DNA from: Wyeomyia smithii
Lineage: Eukaryota; Arthropoda; Insecta; Diptera; Culicidae
Reading direction: 5' to 3'
Assembly: GCF_029784165.1 (NCBI RefSeq)
Contig: NC_073695.1
Coordinates: 241,030,089-241,094,088 of the forward strand
DNA: 64,000 nt
The notes beneath the pieces were generated by a model. That model was not told the DNA's origin, searched no databases, and worked only from the letters and a program-made list of their open reading frames with translations. Shown here in pieces: positions 54,701-64,000 of the stretch (its first letter is position 1; each line of letters begins with the position of its first letter). The position numbers and the translations under genes are program-made.

Positions 54701-55689
54701 GATGTTGAACGTTTAGAGTCAAAATGACCTGAAGATAAGTAACATTTTATTTGAACAGATTTGACTCGAATGAAACTTTGCAACCGTATTTGGCTCAGCA
54801 AATTGAGAAGAATATTTTACAGACTGTTGACGATAAATTGCAGAATTTTGCGAATAATTTTTTATTTTAGTTTTCTCGATCAAGATTTTCGACATTCTTA
54901 CCGACGTAACTACCCACTGCAACAATTCTTTATTCAATTTCATCAGCTGGGAAACTCGATGCTGCTGAAACTTTACCACTCAAAACACGACAGTGCCAGT
55001 TTATGTGACGAACTATGAATTGTCTCTAAGAACGAAAAACGATGTAATGTATTGAAAGGAATGCTTTCTCTATGCTAATGATAGCTCATAGTTATGTTTG
55101 GACGTTGTAACGAAACCCGTAAAGAAAAATAAGGCAGAAATTAGAGTGAATCTCAGTAACTCTTATTCAAACTAAGTCTAAATAATTTTGTTTTTCTCAG
55201 CTGACCGTCTACTTCTCTTCAATGTATAGGCTCTGGCAACACGGATAACATTGTTCGGGTGTGATTTGTCTGCGTAGTTAAAACTTGCACTTTAAGTGTT
55301 CTTTCACATGTTTTTTTTTTACTAGAGATAGTGTGTTTCGTGTGAGTAGTTACTGCAGGCTGCGTAGATGCTCGAATATGTTACGAAAACAATGGATTCA
55401 GTAAGATAGTACAAGTTATTTGTTAAAAAAAAATATTCGACGCAATTGACAGTGTAGGAGTAGAGGTCGTAGTGTGGATTGCATTTTCGGGATTTTGAAG
55501 TAGAATACTTCTCTCAGGAAGTTCGGCTACATAGGGATGTGAAATGAAAATCTAAAACCGAAAAAAGTGAAAAATATGTCCAATTTCAAATGCTAATAAA
55601 TCGGTTAGTATTCGATGGATTTCCTTCGTTCTTGCAGCAATAGATTGGAAAATCTTCTAAGATTCTTCACAAAAGAAGATTATTGTAGT
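51745..55689. other. Apparently single-copy non-coding DNA
   Basis: About 3.9 kb without recognised transposons. Composition is higher in GC at 52300-52850 and 53500-54700. A short (CAG)n run lies near 53780. Open frames up to about 125 codons lack motifs. One TATA-like site is listed separately. Neighbourhood to a host gene outside the window is possible but not shown. Confidence 0.4.
52583..52620 (+). promoter_or_regulatory. Possible TATA-type core promoter
   Basis: TATAAAAG at 52583-52590 lies in a GC-rich setting (GGGCTATAAAAGGCC). No initiator of the TCAGT type lies 25-32 bp downstream, and no convincing open frame follows (a 21-codon frame at 52654 ends in a stop). It is weak and stated only as a candidate. 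Confidence 0.2.
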
Positions 55690-56515
55690 TTTATTATTCA
55701 CACTATTGTACTATTGAAAATAGTCAAGCCTTGTCAAAACGAAAAATTTGACCTCTGATTGGTCGTTGTATGATTGCTTCCCAAGCACGGTCGACAGAAT
55801 CATATACCTTGCAAATGAAAACATGCTATTTGGCCTATATAAGAGCCTGTTTCAGCCGAAGCCGCTCATAATAATTCTAGACAGCTACGACAGCAGTCGT
55901 CCTTCCTTAGCAGCAGCACTAGCCCTGTGGTTGGTCACCACGTTTCGGGAGCAACGCGGTTCTTCTCAGCGTGTGTGGCCAGACTGCCTTATTCCCCCCG
56001 TGTTGGGGCAGCATGAAGATTGCCAGCAGGAAATCCAATTTTGAACATCAAAATGCCTTTTTCAAGTCAAATAAACAAGTCATTGAAAGTTAATAATTTT
56101 TGTCAACGCAAGCAAGCATTCTGTGTTGCATCCTACAATTTAAATTTGTCGCACCCGTCTAATTTACTGAATGTGAAATAGCTTTCACAGGGCATGTTGC
56201 CCGTGTATCTTAATCCCCCACTGTTTGGGCAGCTCAAAGGTTGTGATCAGCAACCGATTTTGAACCGCAGCAACCGATTTTTCAAGGCAAATAAACAAAT
56301 AATTGAAGGTTAATAATTTTCTGGCATCAACACAAGCAGACATTCTGTGCGGGATGCAATCAAATTCTGTTGTAGTTGTCTAATTTTCACTTTATTTAGT
56401 AAACCCCCCACTGTAGGGGCAGCGCAAAGGCTGCGATCAGCATAACCGACTTTGAATGACAAACTGCCCTGTTAGAACGCATTCACAAAAGTAGTTAGTT
56501 CGACTATGCAGAGCT
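55690..56515 (+). repeat. Dispersed promoter-like repeat, copy 3
   Basis: Begins TTGTACTATTGAAAATAGTC and AGCCTTGTCAAAACG, matching the repeat at 290-345. It continues with CTCTGATTGGTCG, GACAGAATCATATACC and a TATA-like GCCTATATAAGAGCC at 55833-55847. Downstream, related sub-blocks (ATTGAAAGTTAATAATTTT / ATTGAAGGTTAATAATTTT and AAGCATTCTGTG) recur at 56083-56125 and 56301-56345, so the copy contains an internal duplication. No coding frame is conserved. Confidence 0.6.
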
Positions 56516-57200
56516 AATATGAAGTCGATTCAATCAATCAGCATGAACATAATTTCGTCGTCTTCCAGCTGCCAAGTTGCAACATGATGCAACACGCAAC
56601 AGCGAGCAAACGAAATCGCTTGATGTTACAAACCGCAATACGGTTAGGGGTAAAATCGTTGCGTGTGTGAGAGCACTATCGGTGTTTACTAGCTGGATAC
56701 AAAAATCAAATGCGAATTGTGGAATAATTCGTCTAAAGAATATTAGAAAATGGTAAAACTGAACATAAAGGCGTGGCCTATTTCGTAGCACCCTTCGGCT
56801 ATAAAAGAGTGTTTCTGGGAAAACTAGCTACATTCATTAGTCGGAAGGTGAGCTGGATGGACCGTCCACAACGTTGACAGCAGTAGCAGCAGATATCAGC
56901 ACTCACCAGTAATAGAGGATAGCAGCGGGTTGCGCCTGTGGCTGCCTTCAAATTAAACAAATCACTTGCCCTGTGGTTGGTCACCACGTCTCAGGTCTCT
57001 GCCAGGCTGAACGCCAACGCGAGCGATCGGGTGAGATATTTGCCGTACATCAGCCGGCACTTCCTCTAATGGAAAAGTTGGATCATTTTGTTCAGAAGAA
57101 TATTACTGTCGGTTAAATTACAGAGATGCGATTGCGTTATATCCGATATGGAATTGAACAATTGTTCTTTTGAGGACAAATAAAACACTTAATTTGAAGA
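56516..57200 (+). repeat. Dispersed promoter-like repeat, copy 4
   Basis: Follows the AGTCGATTCAATCAATCAGC block shared with 855-875. A strong TATA-like GGCTATAAAAGAGTG lies at 56798-56812, with TCATTAG about 30 bp downstream (initiator-like position). The later CTGTGGTTGGTCACCACGTC matches copy 3 at 55924. No protein-coding frame starts after the promoter-like segment. Confidence 0.6.
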
Positions 57201-58260
57201 GTTAATAGCTTTGGGTACCAGTAGCAGTATTGTAACAGCCTCAGCGGTAGGTGCAGCCGGTACTTCCCTGAGGCCGATGTTATTAGGAAGTAAATGGAAG
57301 CGGCACGGCGAAACAGTTCGGGTGTGCTTAGATGCGCGTCATTTTTCGTTGTTGATATTATTCCCCACATGAAACGACGCGCTTTCGTACGATAGCGGCG
57401 GTATTAGCGGTAGATGCATTTGCTAACACTTACTCCAGTAAATCCGTGTCTAATTTTCAATGTGAAAACACCTTTCTATTGTGTTGGCCGTGCGCATTAG
57501 GCCTCTGCCAGGCTAAACGCGAAAAGCGGCGCGAACCGATTCGCCCGGCCGTAGGTTAATGTACAGCCGTAAGTAGAGCTGTCTAAAAGTATTCTACTTC
57601 AACCTTGCGGTCGTGGCTTTGCACACAACCATCCTGTGATTTTTTCTAATGTTTTGACGTAAACTTACGTTTCTCAAGAAGCTCGAGGGGTGTAAGTGAA
57701 AATATAAAAACAGAATAGGGAACGAAATGCATATAAATCGCTTAGTTTTCAACAAATTCGCCTCGTTCTTGTAGCAATCGATTGGAAAATTATCTGCGCA
57801 TCCAAACAAATACAGAAAATTGATATTTGATTATTCGAACTATTGTACTATTCAAAATTGTCAACACATGTTGTCACACAGATTGCTCGCTGAATGCTTG
57901 CTTTCCCTAGCACGGTAGACAGAATTTTTAACCTAGTACGCCGAGAATGCTCCCTTTGGGCCTGTTTCTGCTCAAATCAATCAGCTTACTTGTGAATTGC
58001 CACTAGGGCGGTTCTAGCTCTAAGGTAGCTGCTGTAACGGCAGCAGGTACCAGCAGCAGTAGTGGTAGCAGCATCAGCGGTAGATCCATTGGCCAGCACT
58101 TCCTCCAGTGTGAAGCTCTGTCGTATTTTGGCAACACACAAGCAAGGATGCTGGCGATCAAAATAAGTCGGCCGTTAAATTTTCAGTGTGAAAACAGCTT
58201 CCCCCTGTTTCATCAGGACGGTCCCACTGACAGGGAGCAATTTAAATTGAACGCACATTG
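57201..58260 (+). repeat. Dispersed promoter-like repeat, copies 5 and later fragments
   Basis: Contains TTGTACTATTCAAAATTGTC at about 57845, CTAGCACGGTAGACAGAATT at 57907 (compare CAAGCACGGTCGACAGAATC in copy 3), GCCGGCC-rich parts and CACTTCCTCCAGTGTGAAGC near 58097. GCCTCTGCCAGGCTAAACGC at 57500 repeats CTCTGCCAGGCTGAACGC at 56998. Tandem-like order of related blocks suggests segmental duplication of the unit. Confidence 0.5.
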
Positions 58261-58585
58261 AAGAATTTACTATTTTCGCAAGAGGTTTTGTGGATGTTTT
58301 TTTTTTTACTTAAAAACCTGTTCAGATTGCATAGGGTATGAACCAATCCTGTTCATTTTTTTATGTGCACAATAAGTTCGGCAGCACTTCAACACTTCAT
58401 GTTCAACTAGTAGCTTTAACCCATCATCGTTGATGTATCTCAGATATATTTTGTCTTTTTTTTAAATCGTAATTCCACCAACTATTGAAATTTCCATTAA
58501 ATTTCAGTCTATTTTTACACTCATTTAATTTTTCAACGTAATCGTCACTCAAATGTTCATTTCTAAGTAGTGCTGAATACAACCT
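58261..58585. other. AT-rich spacer
   Basis: Nothing recognisable, apart from a T-run at 58297-58306. Confidence 0.4.
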
Positions 58586-59810
58586 CTAATATACATATTT
58601 CGTTGAGCATGGTGTTAATTTTACATTCGATTTGATTTTTAAAACAAATGCATGATAGTCTGAAAAAACCAATGCCGAAGTTTTCACACTGATCGTTTCA
58701 TCTACGATATTTACAGACAAATAAAAGCGGTCTAATCTTGACCTACTGTTACCACGATAGAAAGTAAAGATGTATAAACCCAAACATTTCTCTTCGGGTC
58801 CGTGTCAGAGCTTTCATTATCGTTCACATGTTCATCGAGTTCATCGAAAGGGTTACTCACCCAAACTTCCACAACGTTATTCAAGCTTCCGTTACTACCA
58901 TCTGTTCTCTTACTCTCTCTCAACCTACCACTCAAACTGTTCTCCGAGTCGTTCCTCTGTTTGCACTCGCCGTTGTCTCTTTATCCCATATTTTTGCCCG
59001 ATTTCGTTTTCACCTCAACCCATTCACTCTCTTTGCCAATTGCTGATTCATTTACACTTTTCCCATGTTTGACAATTGACTGCTCGTCAGCCACTCTGTC
59101 CAATTTTTCCCCAACGATCATCGTACTATACCCTCATCCGAAACCATCGAATGCATCTCTTTTTCAGCCGCTAAAGCCTGCCACGTGGTGTCAATTTCGA
59201 GCTACTTTCACCTTCGTCCTTACCTCTAACTCGCCTTGGGCAATCCGATTTTAGATGATCAGTTGACTTACAAATGAATCATTTTTCTTTCATTACAGTG
59301 TAATACACGCGGCATCTGTTGTACAGTTGAGGGGGAATCTCTCCCTGTACATGCATGTAGATTCCTCTGGTCCCAGAGTAGCAGCAGAACCCCGAAGCAA
59401 CCGGTCGCTTCTCATGAACAATTCGTTTGACCAAACCGATTTTTTTCAGTAATTCCAGTACTTCTTGATCAGGTACCTTCGGTGGCAGGTAGAATTCTCT
59501 GACGTATTTAGTCTCCTCGTTTCCATCTGTGACCATAACCCTACTAAACTGGCCATTCGAGAAATTAAACAACTTCTCACCTACGTGTTGCTCAAGACAC
59601 ATTCTCATTAGCGTCTCATCGATGAATTTGATCACAATGCACTTCTCGAATGGGTCGCAATACATGTGCGACACCTGGTCTGGCTTAATAGCCATGTTTC
59701 TGGTCACATATGTAACCATTTCTGCATCTGTCGGTAATCTGGCTGATTCGTAAAACGTACTTTCACTGTATTCTTCCTTGCATACTCCATTTTACTTCCT
59801 TGATCTGAAT
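58586..59810 (-). pseudogene. LINE ORF1 joined to an endonuclease fragment
   Basis: From about 59792 the minus strand reads MEYARKNTVKVRFTNQPD. After a one-base shift near 59740 it continues LPTDAEMVTYVTRNMAIKPD and MYCDPFEKCIVIKFIDETLM, then YVREFYLPPKVPDQEVLELL, to a stop at 59279. I recognise this as a mosquito-type LINE ORF1. Further ORF1-like pieces (DSENSLSGRLRES, VVEVWVSNPFDELDEHVND) continue with more breaks to 58732. There the frame piece 58783-58586 begins with FTFYRGNSRSRLDRFYL and VFSDYHAFVLKI, the end of an endonuclease (SDH is SDY here). The start of the endonuclease is missing, so a deletion joins the two. The clade is undecided. Confidence 0.7.
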
Positions 59811-61090
59811 TTCTTCTAATCACTTCCTCTTTTGTATTGTATTGTTTCCGAAGAAACAATACGGAGCGAGAATAAAAACTATACAGCGATCCGATAGACG
59901 TCTGATCACGCTGAGAACCAAAGCTGGATTGACATAAAAGATATTTCGTTCGCGTTCGTAATAAGCTAACTTCGCGCGCAACATTGCTCAATTTTATCAC
60001 TTATCATGGTGATACAACCTTTCCCTACCTTCTCAGTCGTGGAGATGCAGAGGGAAACAACATCCTTCCTTACCCTAACGATCGTAAGGACGTGGCCGGC
60101 GCCGTCATCGATCTATTCAAAGCGGCTGCTACTGAATTGTTGTACACTGGAAAAGGCGAACTAATCCCAAGTAGCCATATACGTGGTTCCTTGTGCAACT
60201 TCACTAGCTCAGATCGATCACGGAGGAGCAACTACGAAATGTGCGGTCGTTCAAAATCAAGCTCAACCTCTGGGATGACTGGTCCCGAAAACACCCATAC
60301 TAGAAACCGACCGCATCGACCCGATCATTTTAGGCTGTTTTCAGGAAAATCTTGTTGAAATATTTGTTAAATTTGTATGGGAGACCCCCCTCCCCTTCTA
60401 TAGTACAGAGGCGTGTCGAACCACCAAATAAATTTGTGTTTGATTTGTATAAGGGCCCTCCTATCCAGAAGTGGGAAGTCGCTGGCCATCGACCCAAAAT
60501 TGAAAATGCGAATTCCATTTCAATTATATTTTTCCTACAGTGGTATACTGTTGAAGTGTCAGAATCCAAATTTTTAGAGCATTACGACAAAACTCGAATT
60601 TTCTATGATTTTTCAGAGTGTACTAAGCAGTGTTGGAATTATCAGCGAAATATCATTTTCAAATGCGATACGTTTTCGCTTCCAAACTTTCTGTCGCTTG
60701 TTTCACACGCTGATATATCCCGATAGAGCACTCGCTCAGCATGTGAGAGGTATGGGGATCGAGGCAATCGTAACGATTTTTACTTGGTTGAAATAGGCCG
60801 ACAATAAATATATCAGAAATTCTGCACTACCACGTGAAGGTTCCCAATCACAGACATATATTACGTACTCCATCACGCCTCAAAACGTGAAAATTGTCTC
60901 CAACTCCAACTAGTACGATCGTTTTAAAATTTGAGATGTTGATTTCCGGTTCCTGAAAAATGCCCAAATGCAAACTTCTATGTAGATTACTGAATCATCC
61001 CGGTGATTTTCATAAACCCTAAACCGGCCCCAGTTGCTATGAAAAATCTTTTCAGGAGGTTCATGGTTTTTGAAGAGCTAGTTTGTTAGG
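59811..61090. other. Unclassified, with mosquito-like repeat pieces
   Basis: May include the 5' region of the preceding LINE (to about 60000). GGACGTGGCCGGCGCCGTCA near 60089 and GTATGGGAGACCCCCCTCCC near 60376 resemble pieces of dispersed mosquito repeats from memory, but ends are not seen. No gene is called. Confidence 0.4.
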
Positions 61091-61844
61091 CAGAGTTGCC
61101 AATAAAATTTTCGATTTAACTGGAAAACGGCTGAAGAAAAAACTGTAAAAAAACTGGATTCCAAATGAATTGAAAAAAGCAAAAAAATGATTGTGAGTGT
61201 GCATTCTGTTATGGGGACTGAATCCAATGACATTTTTCATGAAGCAACTAAAGAGATAATTCTTTGCAAAAAATTACTTATTTTAATCAGAACTGTTTTG
61301 TTTCGGGCTAACATTTTGTTAAAATTATGGACTGAAAAATTTCCTCTAACAGCAGCGCAATTTAAAATTACGCAATCAATCTATCTCAAAATTAACAAAA
61401 TAGAGCAACATTTTCTTCCGTTACATCAGTGAAGTTTAACTTTCAATTATTTCTGACTTTGCTATCTTTTGGTATCTGATTCTTCTAATAATTTTCCAAC
61501 TACTACGCAACAGAAAATAAACAGAATTTTTTTTCATGGTCTGGTAAAATCTATTTGTTTGGTTTTATCTTAACCATGTCATGCAGTCTTTAATTTGACC
61601 GTGTTTCGTGCGAGAAAATAGCATACTGAGAATGCTGTTAAGAATTGTCAAAATAATTTATCAATCTACAATATTTACGTTTTAAAAATATTTTCGAAAA
61701 TCAATCGGAGCTTCAGTGAATAAAAAACTGGATAAAACTGGCAAATATCTGAAAAACTGGAAGATTTTGGGAATAAACTGTTTGACTGAATCACTTGAAA
61801 AAAACTGGAGGAATCCAGTTTAAACTGGAACATTGGCAACCCTG
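61091..61844. mobile_element. hAT-like MITE with AACTGG subterminal array
   Basis: Terminal inverted repeats are CAGAGTTGCCAA at the left and, read inward from the right, CAGGGTTGCCAA. The 8-mers outside are TTGTTAGG and ATGATGGG (5 of 8 match), so a TSD is only hinted at. Subterminal zones carry repeated AACTGG words (61120-61155 and 61725-61828). The middle has an 82-codon open frame without known motifs. No transposase is recognisable. Confidence 0.75.
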
Positions 61845-61946
61845 ATGATGGGGCATCGAAATGTCAAATTTTTTATACCAGCATTAATATTACCGAGGGG
61901 CTATACAACGATGCAATAGCATTTTTACTTTTCTAAGTTTTTACAA

Positions 61947-64000
61947 CTTTCTTTACTTTTACTTTTTTGGCTAACGGACCGTTCACCGGTCCAGGGCCGA
62001 ACGAATTAGAGATGTCCATCTTCTTCTGTCTTGAGCAGCCGTTCTCCAGTCTCCCCGTACACCAGCAGATCGTGCATCTTCTTCCACCGCGCACATCCAC
62101 CGCGTGCGAGGCCTACCACGGAGTCGACGGCCTCTTCCTGGTTCTCTACTGAAGATAGTTTTGGCGGCTCTCTCGTCAGGCATCCTGGCTACATGACCAG
62201 CCCACTGAAGCCTGCCCCGCTGTATTAGCTTCACTATATCAGCAAATTTGTATACCTGGTACAACTCGTGATTCATGCGTCTGCGCCACACTCCATCTTC
62301 CAGTTCACCGCCAAGCATCGATCGCAGAGCTTTACGCACAAAAACTCCGAGCACTCGTCGGTCAGCTTCCATCAGCGTCCATGCTCCATGTCCGTGAAGG
62401 GCCACCGGGAGTATCAGCGTCCTATACAGCGCTAGTTTTGTGCGAGTTTGCAAACTACGGGACCTTAGCTGGTTACGCAGACCGTAAAAAGCCCTGTTCG
62501 CAGCTGCAACTCGTCGTTTCACTTCACGGCTCATATCGTTGTCACATGTCACAAGCGTACCAAGATATAACGAATTTGTCAACCACTTCAAATCGCTCCC
62601 CATCTATCTCCACCTCAGCACCAACACCACGGGGACTCCCACGCTCTCTGCCAGCTACCATGTACTTCGTTTTGGCAGAGTTAATGACAAGTCCCAATCT
62701 CGCTGCTTCTCTCTTAAAAGGTACGAAGGCCTCCTCCACGGCCTTACGGTTGATACCGATGATATCGTCGTCGTCCGCAAAGCCAAGAAGCATGTGAGAT
62801 TTTGTGATGATCGTACCGTTTCTTTAGACGTTTGCTCTTCGTACTGCACCCTCAAGAGCGATGTTAAACAGTAGGTTGGAGAGCGCATCCCCCTGCTTCA
62901 GTCCCTCCAACGTTACGAACGCGGCTGATGTCTCGCCAGCTATCCGCACGCACGATTTTGATCCATCCAGTGTCATACGACTCAGCTTTATTAGTTTCGC
63001 AGGGAAACCGTGTTCCAGCATGATCTGCCACAGCTCGTTTCTTTTCACTGAGTCGTATGCCGTCCTGAAGTCCACAAAAAGATGGTGAGTCGATAAGTTG
63101 TACTCCCGGAACTTATCGAGGATCTGTCGCAGGAAGAAGATTTGATCCGTCGTGGAACGCCCTTGTCGAAAACCAGCCTGGTGTTCGCCAACAAAGGATT
63201 CCGCTAGCGGTCTCAATCTGAAGAACAGGATACGGGAGAGCACTTTATATGCGGAGTTGAGCAACGTTATCCCTCGATAGTTGCCACAATCCAATCGATG
63301 GCCCTTCTAATAGATAGGGCTTCCCGCTTTTAGAAGTTCGGACGGGATACCGTCCTTCCCAGCGGCCTTGCCGTTTTTCAGCTCACTAATCGCCTTTTTC
63401 ACCTCCTCCTGTGTCGGTGGCACCACAGCTTGTTCGTCACTCATAATCGTCATCCTGTTCCTGCTCTGCTCATCCGGCTCCTCTACGTTCAATAGCGCCT
63501 GAAAATGCTCCTTCCACCTGGCTGCAACCGTCGGTTTATCAGTAAGCAGGTTGCCGTCCTTGTCATTACACATGACCGGCACCGGGAAATTCCTGCTTCT
63601 GACTCTGTTAACAGTTCTATAGAATCTTCGCTCGTCGTTTTGAGCATAGCTGTCTTCTGCGCTGGCGAGCACCTGCTCCTCGTACTCGCGCTTCTTCCGA
63701 CGGTGGGTTCTATTTTCAGCAGCTCTTGCCACCCTGTACCTCTCTCTGTTCTGACGCGTAGCCGCAGTGAGCATGCGGCTCCTGGCACGGTTCTTCTCAT
63801 CTGTCGCTCTCTGGCACTCGGTATCGAACCAGCCGTTAGGCTGCCTTCCACGCGTCGTATCTACCACCTCTCTCGCAGTCGTTTCGATGGCGCCGTGAAT
63901 ACTGCTCCACAGCCCATTTCTGTCTTCCACTCCTTCCTCCTGCTGTTCTGCGATCCGTTGATCCATATTCTGCTGCCACGCCATCATCTTTCAACCGCTG
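61947..64000 (-). mobile_element. RTE-like LINE, runs off the right edge
   Basis: A minus-strand element whose 3' end is at about 61947, with a tail of AAAGT-type units (plus-strand CTTTACTTTTACTTTTTT). A 3' hairpin follows: GGACCG 61976-61981, loop TTCAC, CGGTCC 61987-61992. It carries the ORF2 reverse transcriptase and C-terminal domain. The endonuclease lies outside the window or was partly lost. Two in-frame stops, one frameshift and a probable in-frame deletion make this copy inactive. Confidence 0.88.
61983..63987 (-). pseudogene. RTE-like ORF2 (reverse transcriptase), inactive
   Basis: Minus-strand frame from 63987: LNVEEPDEQSRNRM, ISELKNGKAAGKDGIPSELL, then KAGSPIY followed by TAG at 63307-63309 and KGHRLDCGNYRGITLLNSAY in the same frame. 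The usual 30 or so residues between KAGS and PIYKKGH are absent, suggesting an in-frame deletion. RQGRSTTDQIFFLRQILDKF, LFVDFRTAYDSVKR and GLKQGDALSNLLFNIALEG follow. A TAA lies at 62824 and then MLLGFADDDDIIGINRKAVE (catalytic ADD). A frameshift occurs at about 62600, and the C-terminal frame 62603-61983 has LQWAGHVARMPDERAAKTIF and a basic GRGRRLRGRPRTRW tract. It is close to the fragment at 4.9-5.5 kb. Confidence 0.88.

Overview
This is a eukaryotic, AT-rich, transposon-dense intergenic window. No host protein-coding gene, rRNA or complete tRNA gene could be supported. The non-LTR retrotransposon mix (R1, LOA, RTE-like, CR1-group and I-like), a tRNA-related SINE, palindromic MITEs and the repeat end GAGAAAGGCAAAAA near 25960 look like a mosquito (Culicidae) genome. 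That assignment comes from remembered repeat families and is an inference. It cannot be pinned to a species here.

Layout. 0.28-1.3 kb: copies of a dispersed repeat carrying TATA-box-like segments, then a (CATAA)n array and a foldback MITE. 4.87-5.50 kb: short RTE-like LINE with a clear 10-bp target-site duplication (TSD). 6.61-10.07 kb: R1-clade LINE, inserted with a 13-bp TSD into a tRNA-related SINE that resumes at 10.07-10.29 kb. 10.3-14.8 kb: apparently single-copy DNA. 14.8-19.5 kb: purine-rich degenerate array with a (GAGAAAT)n core, containing an hAT-like MITE (15.76-16.19 kb) and a CR1-group LINE fragment (17.85-18.93 kb). 22.5-24.8 kb: decayed I-like LINE split by an hAT-type MITE. 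25.1-25.97 kb: tandem ~145-bp repeat. 26.1-29.6 kb: LOA-clade LINE pseudogene. 31.2-35.7 kb: apparently single-copy DNA. 35.78-38.74 kb: nearly pure (ACTTCTT)n satellite, about 3 kb, grading into a degenerate pyrimidine-rich array to 46.9 kb that contains a second CR1-group LINE (41.69-45.4 kb). 47.6-51.4 kb: young CR1-group LINE with an uninterrupted ORF2. 51.7-55.7 kb: foldback MITE and apparently single-copy DNA. 55.7-58.26 kb: more copies of the promoter-like repeat from the left end. 58.6-59.8 kb: LINE ORF1 remnant. 61.09-61.84 kb: third hAT-like MITE. 61.95-64.0 kb: RTE-like LINE running off the right edge.

How the parts work together. Nearly all coding capacity belongs to LINEs. Their ORF1 proteins are RNA-binding/gag-like, and their ORF2 proteins carry apurinic-type endonuclease plus reverse transcriptase for target-primed reverse transcription. 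All recognised LINEs except the I-like one lie on the minus strand. Only the 47.7-50.8 kb ORF2 is undamaged. The strongest signals are nested insertions with readable TSDs, a covarying 3' hairpin in the two RTE-like copies, a shared 3' terminus in two CR1-group elements, and an intimate association of CR1-group insertions with a 7-bp satellite family.
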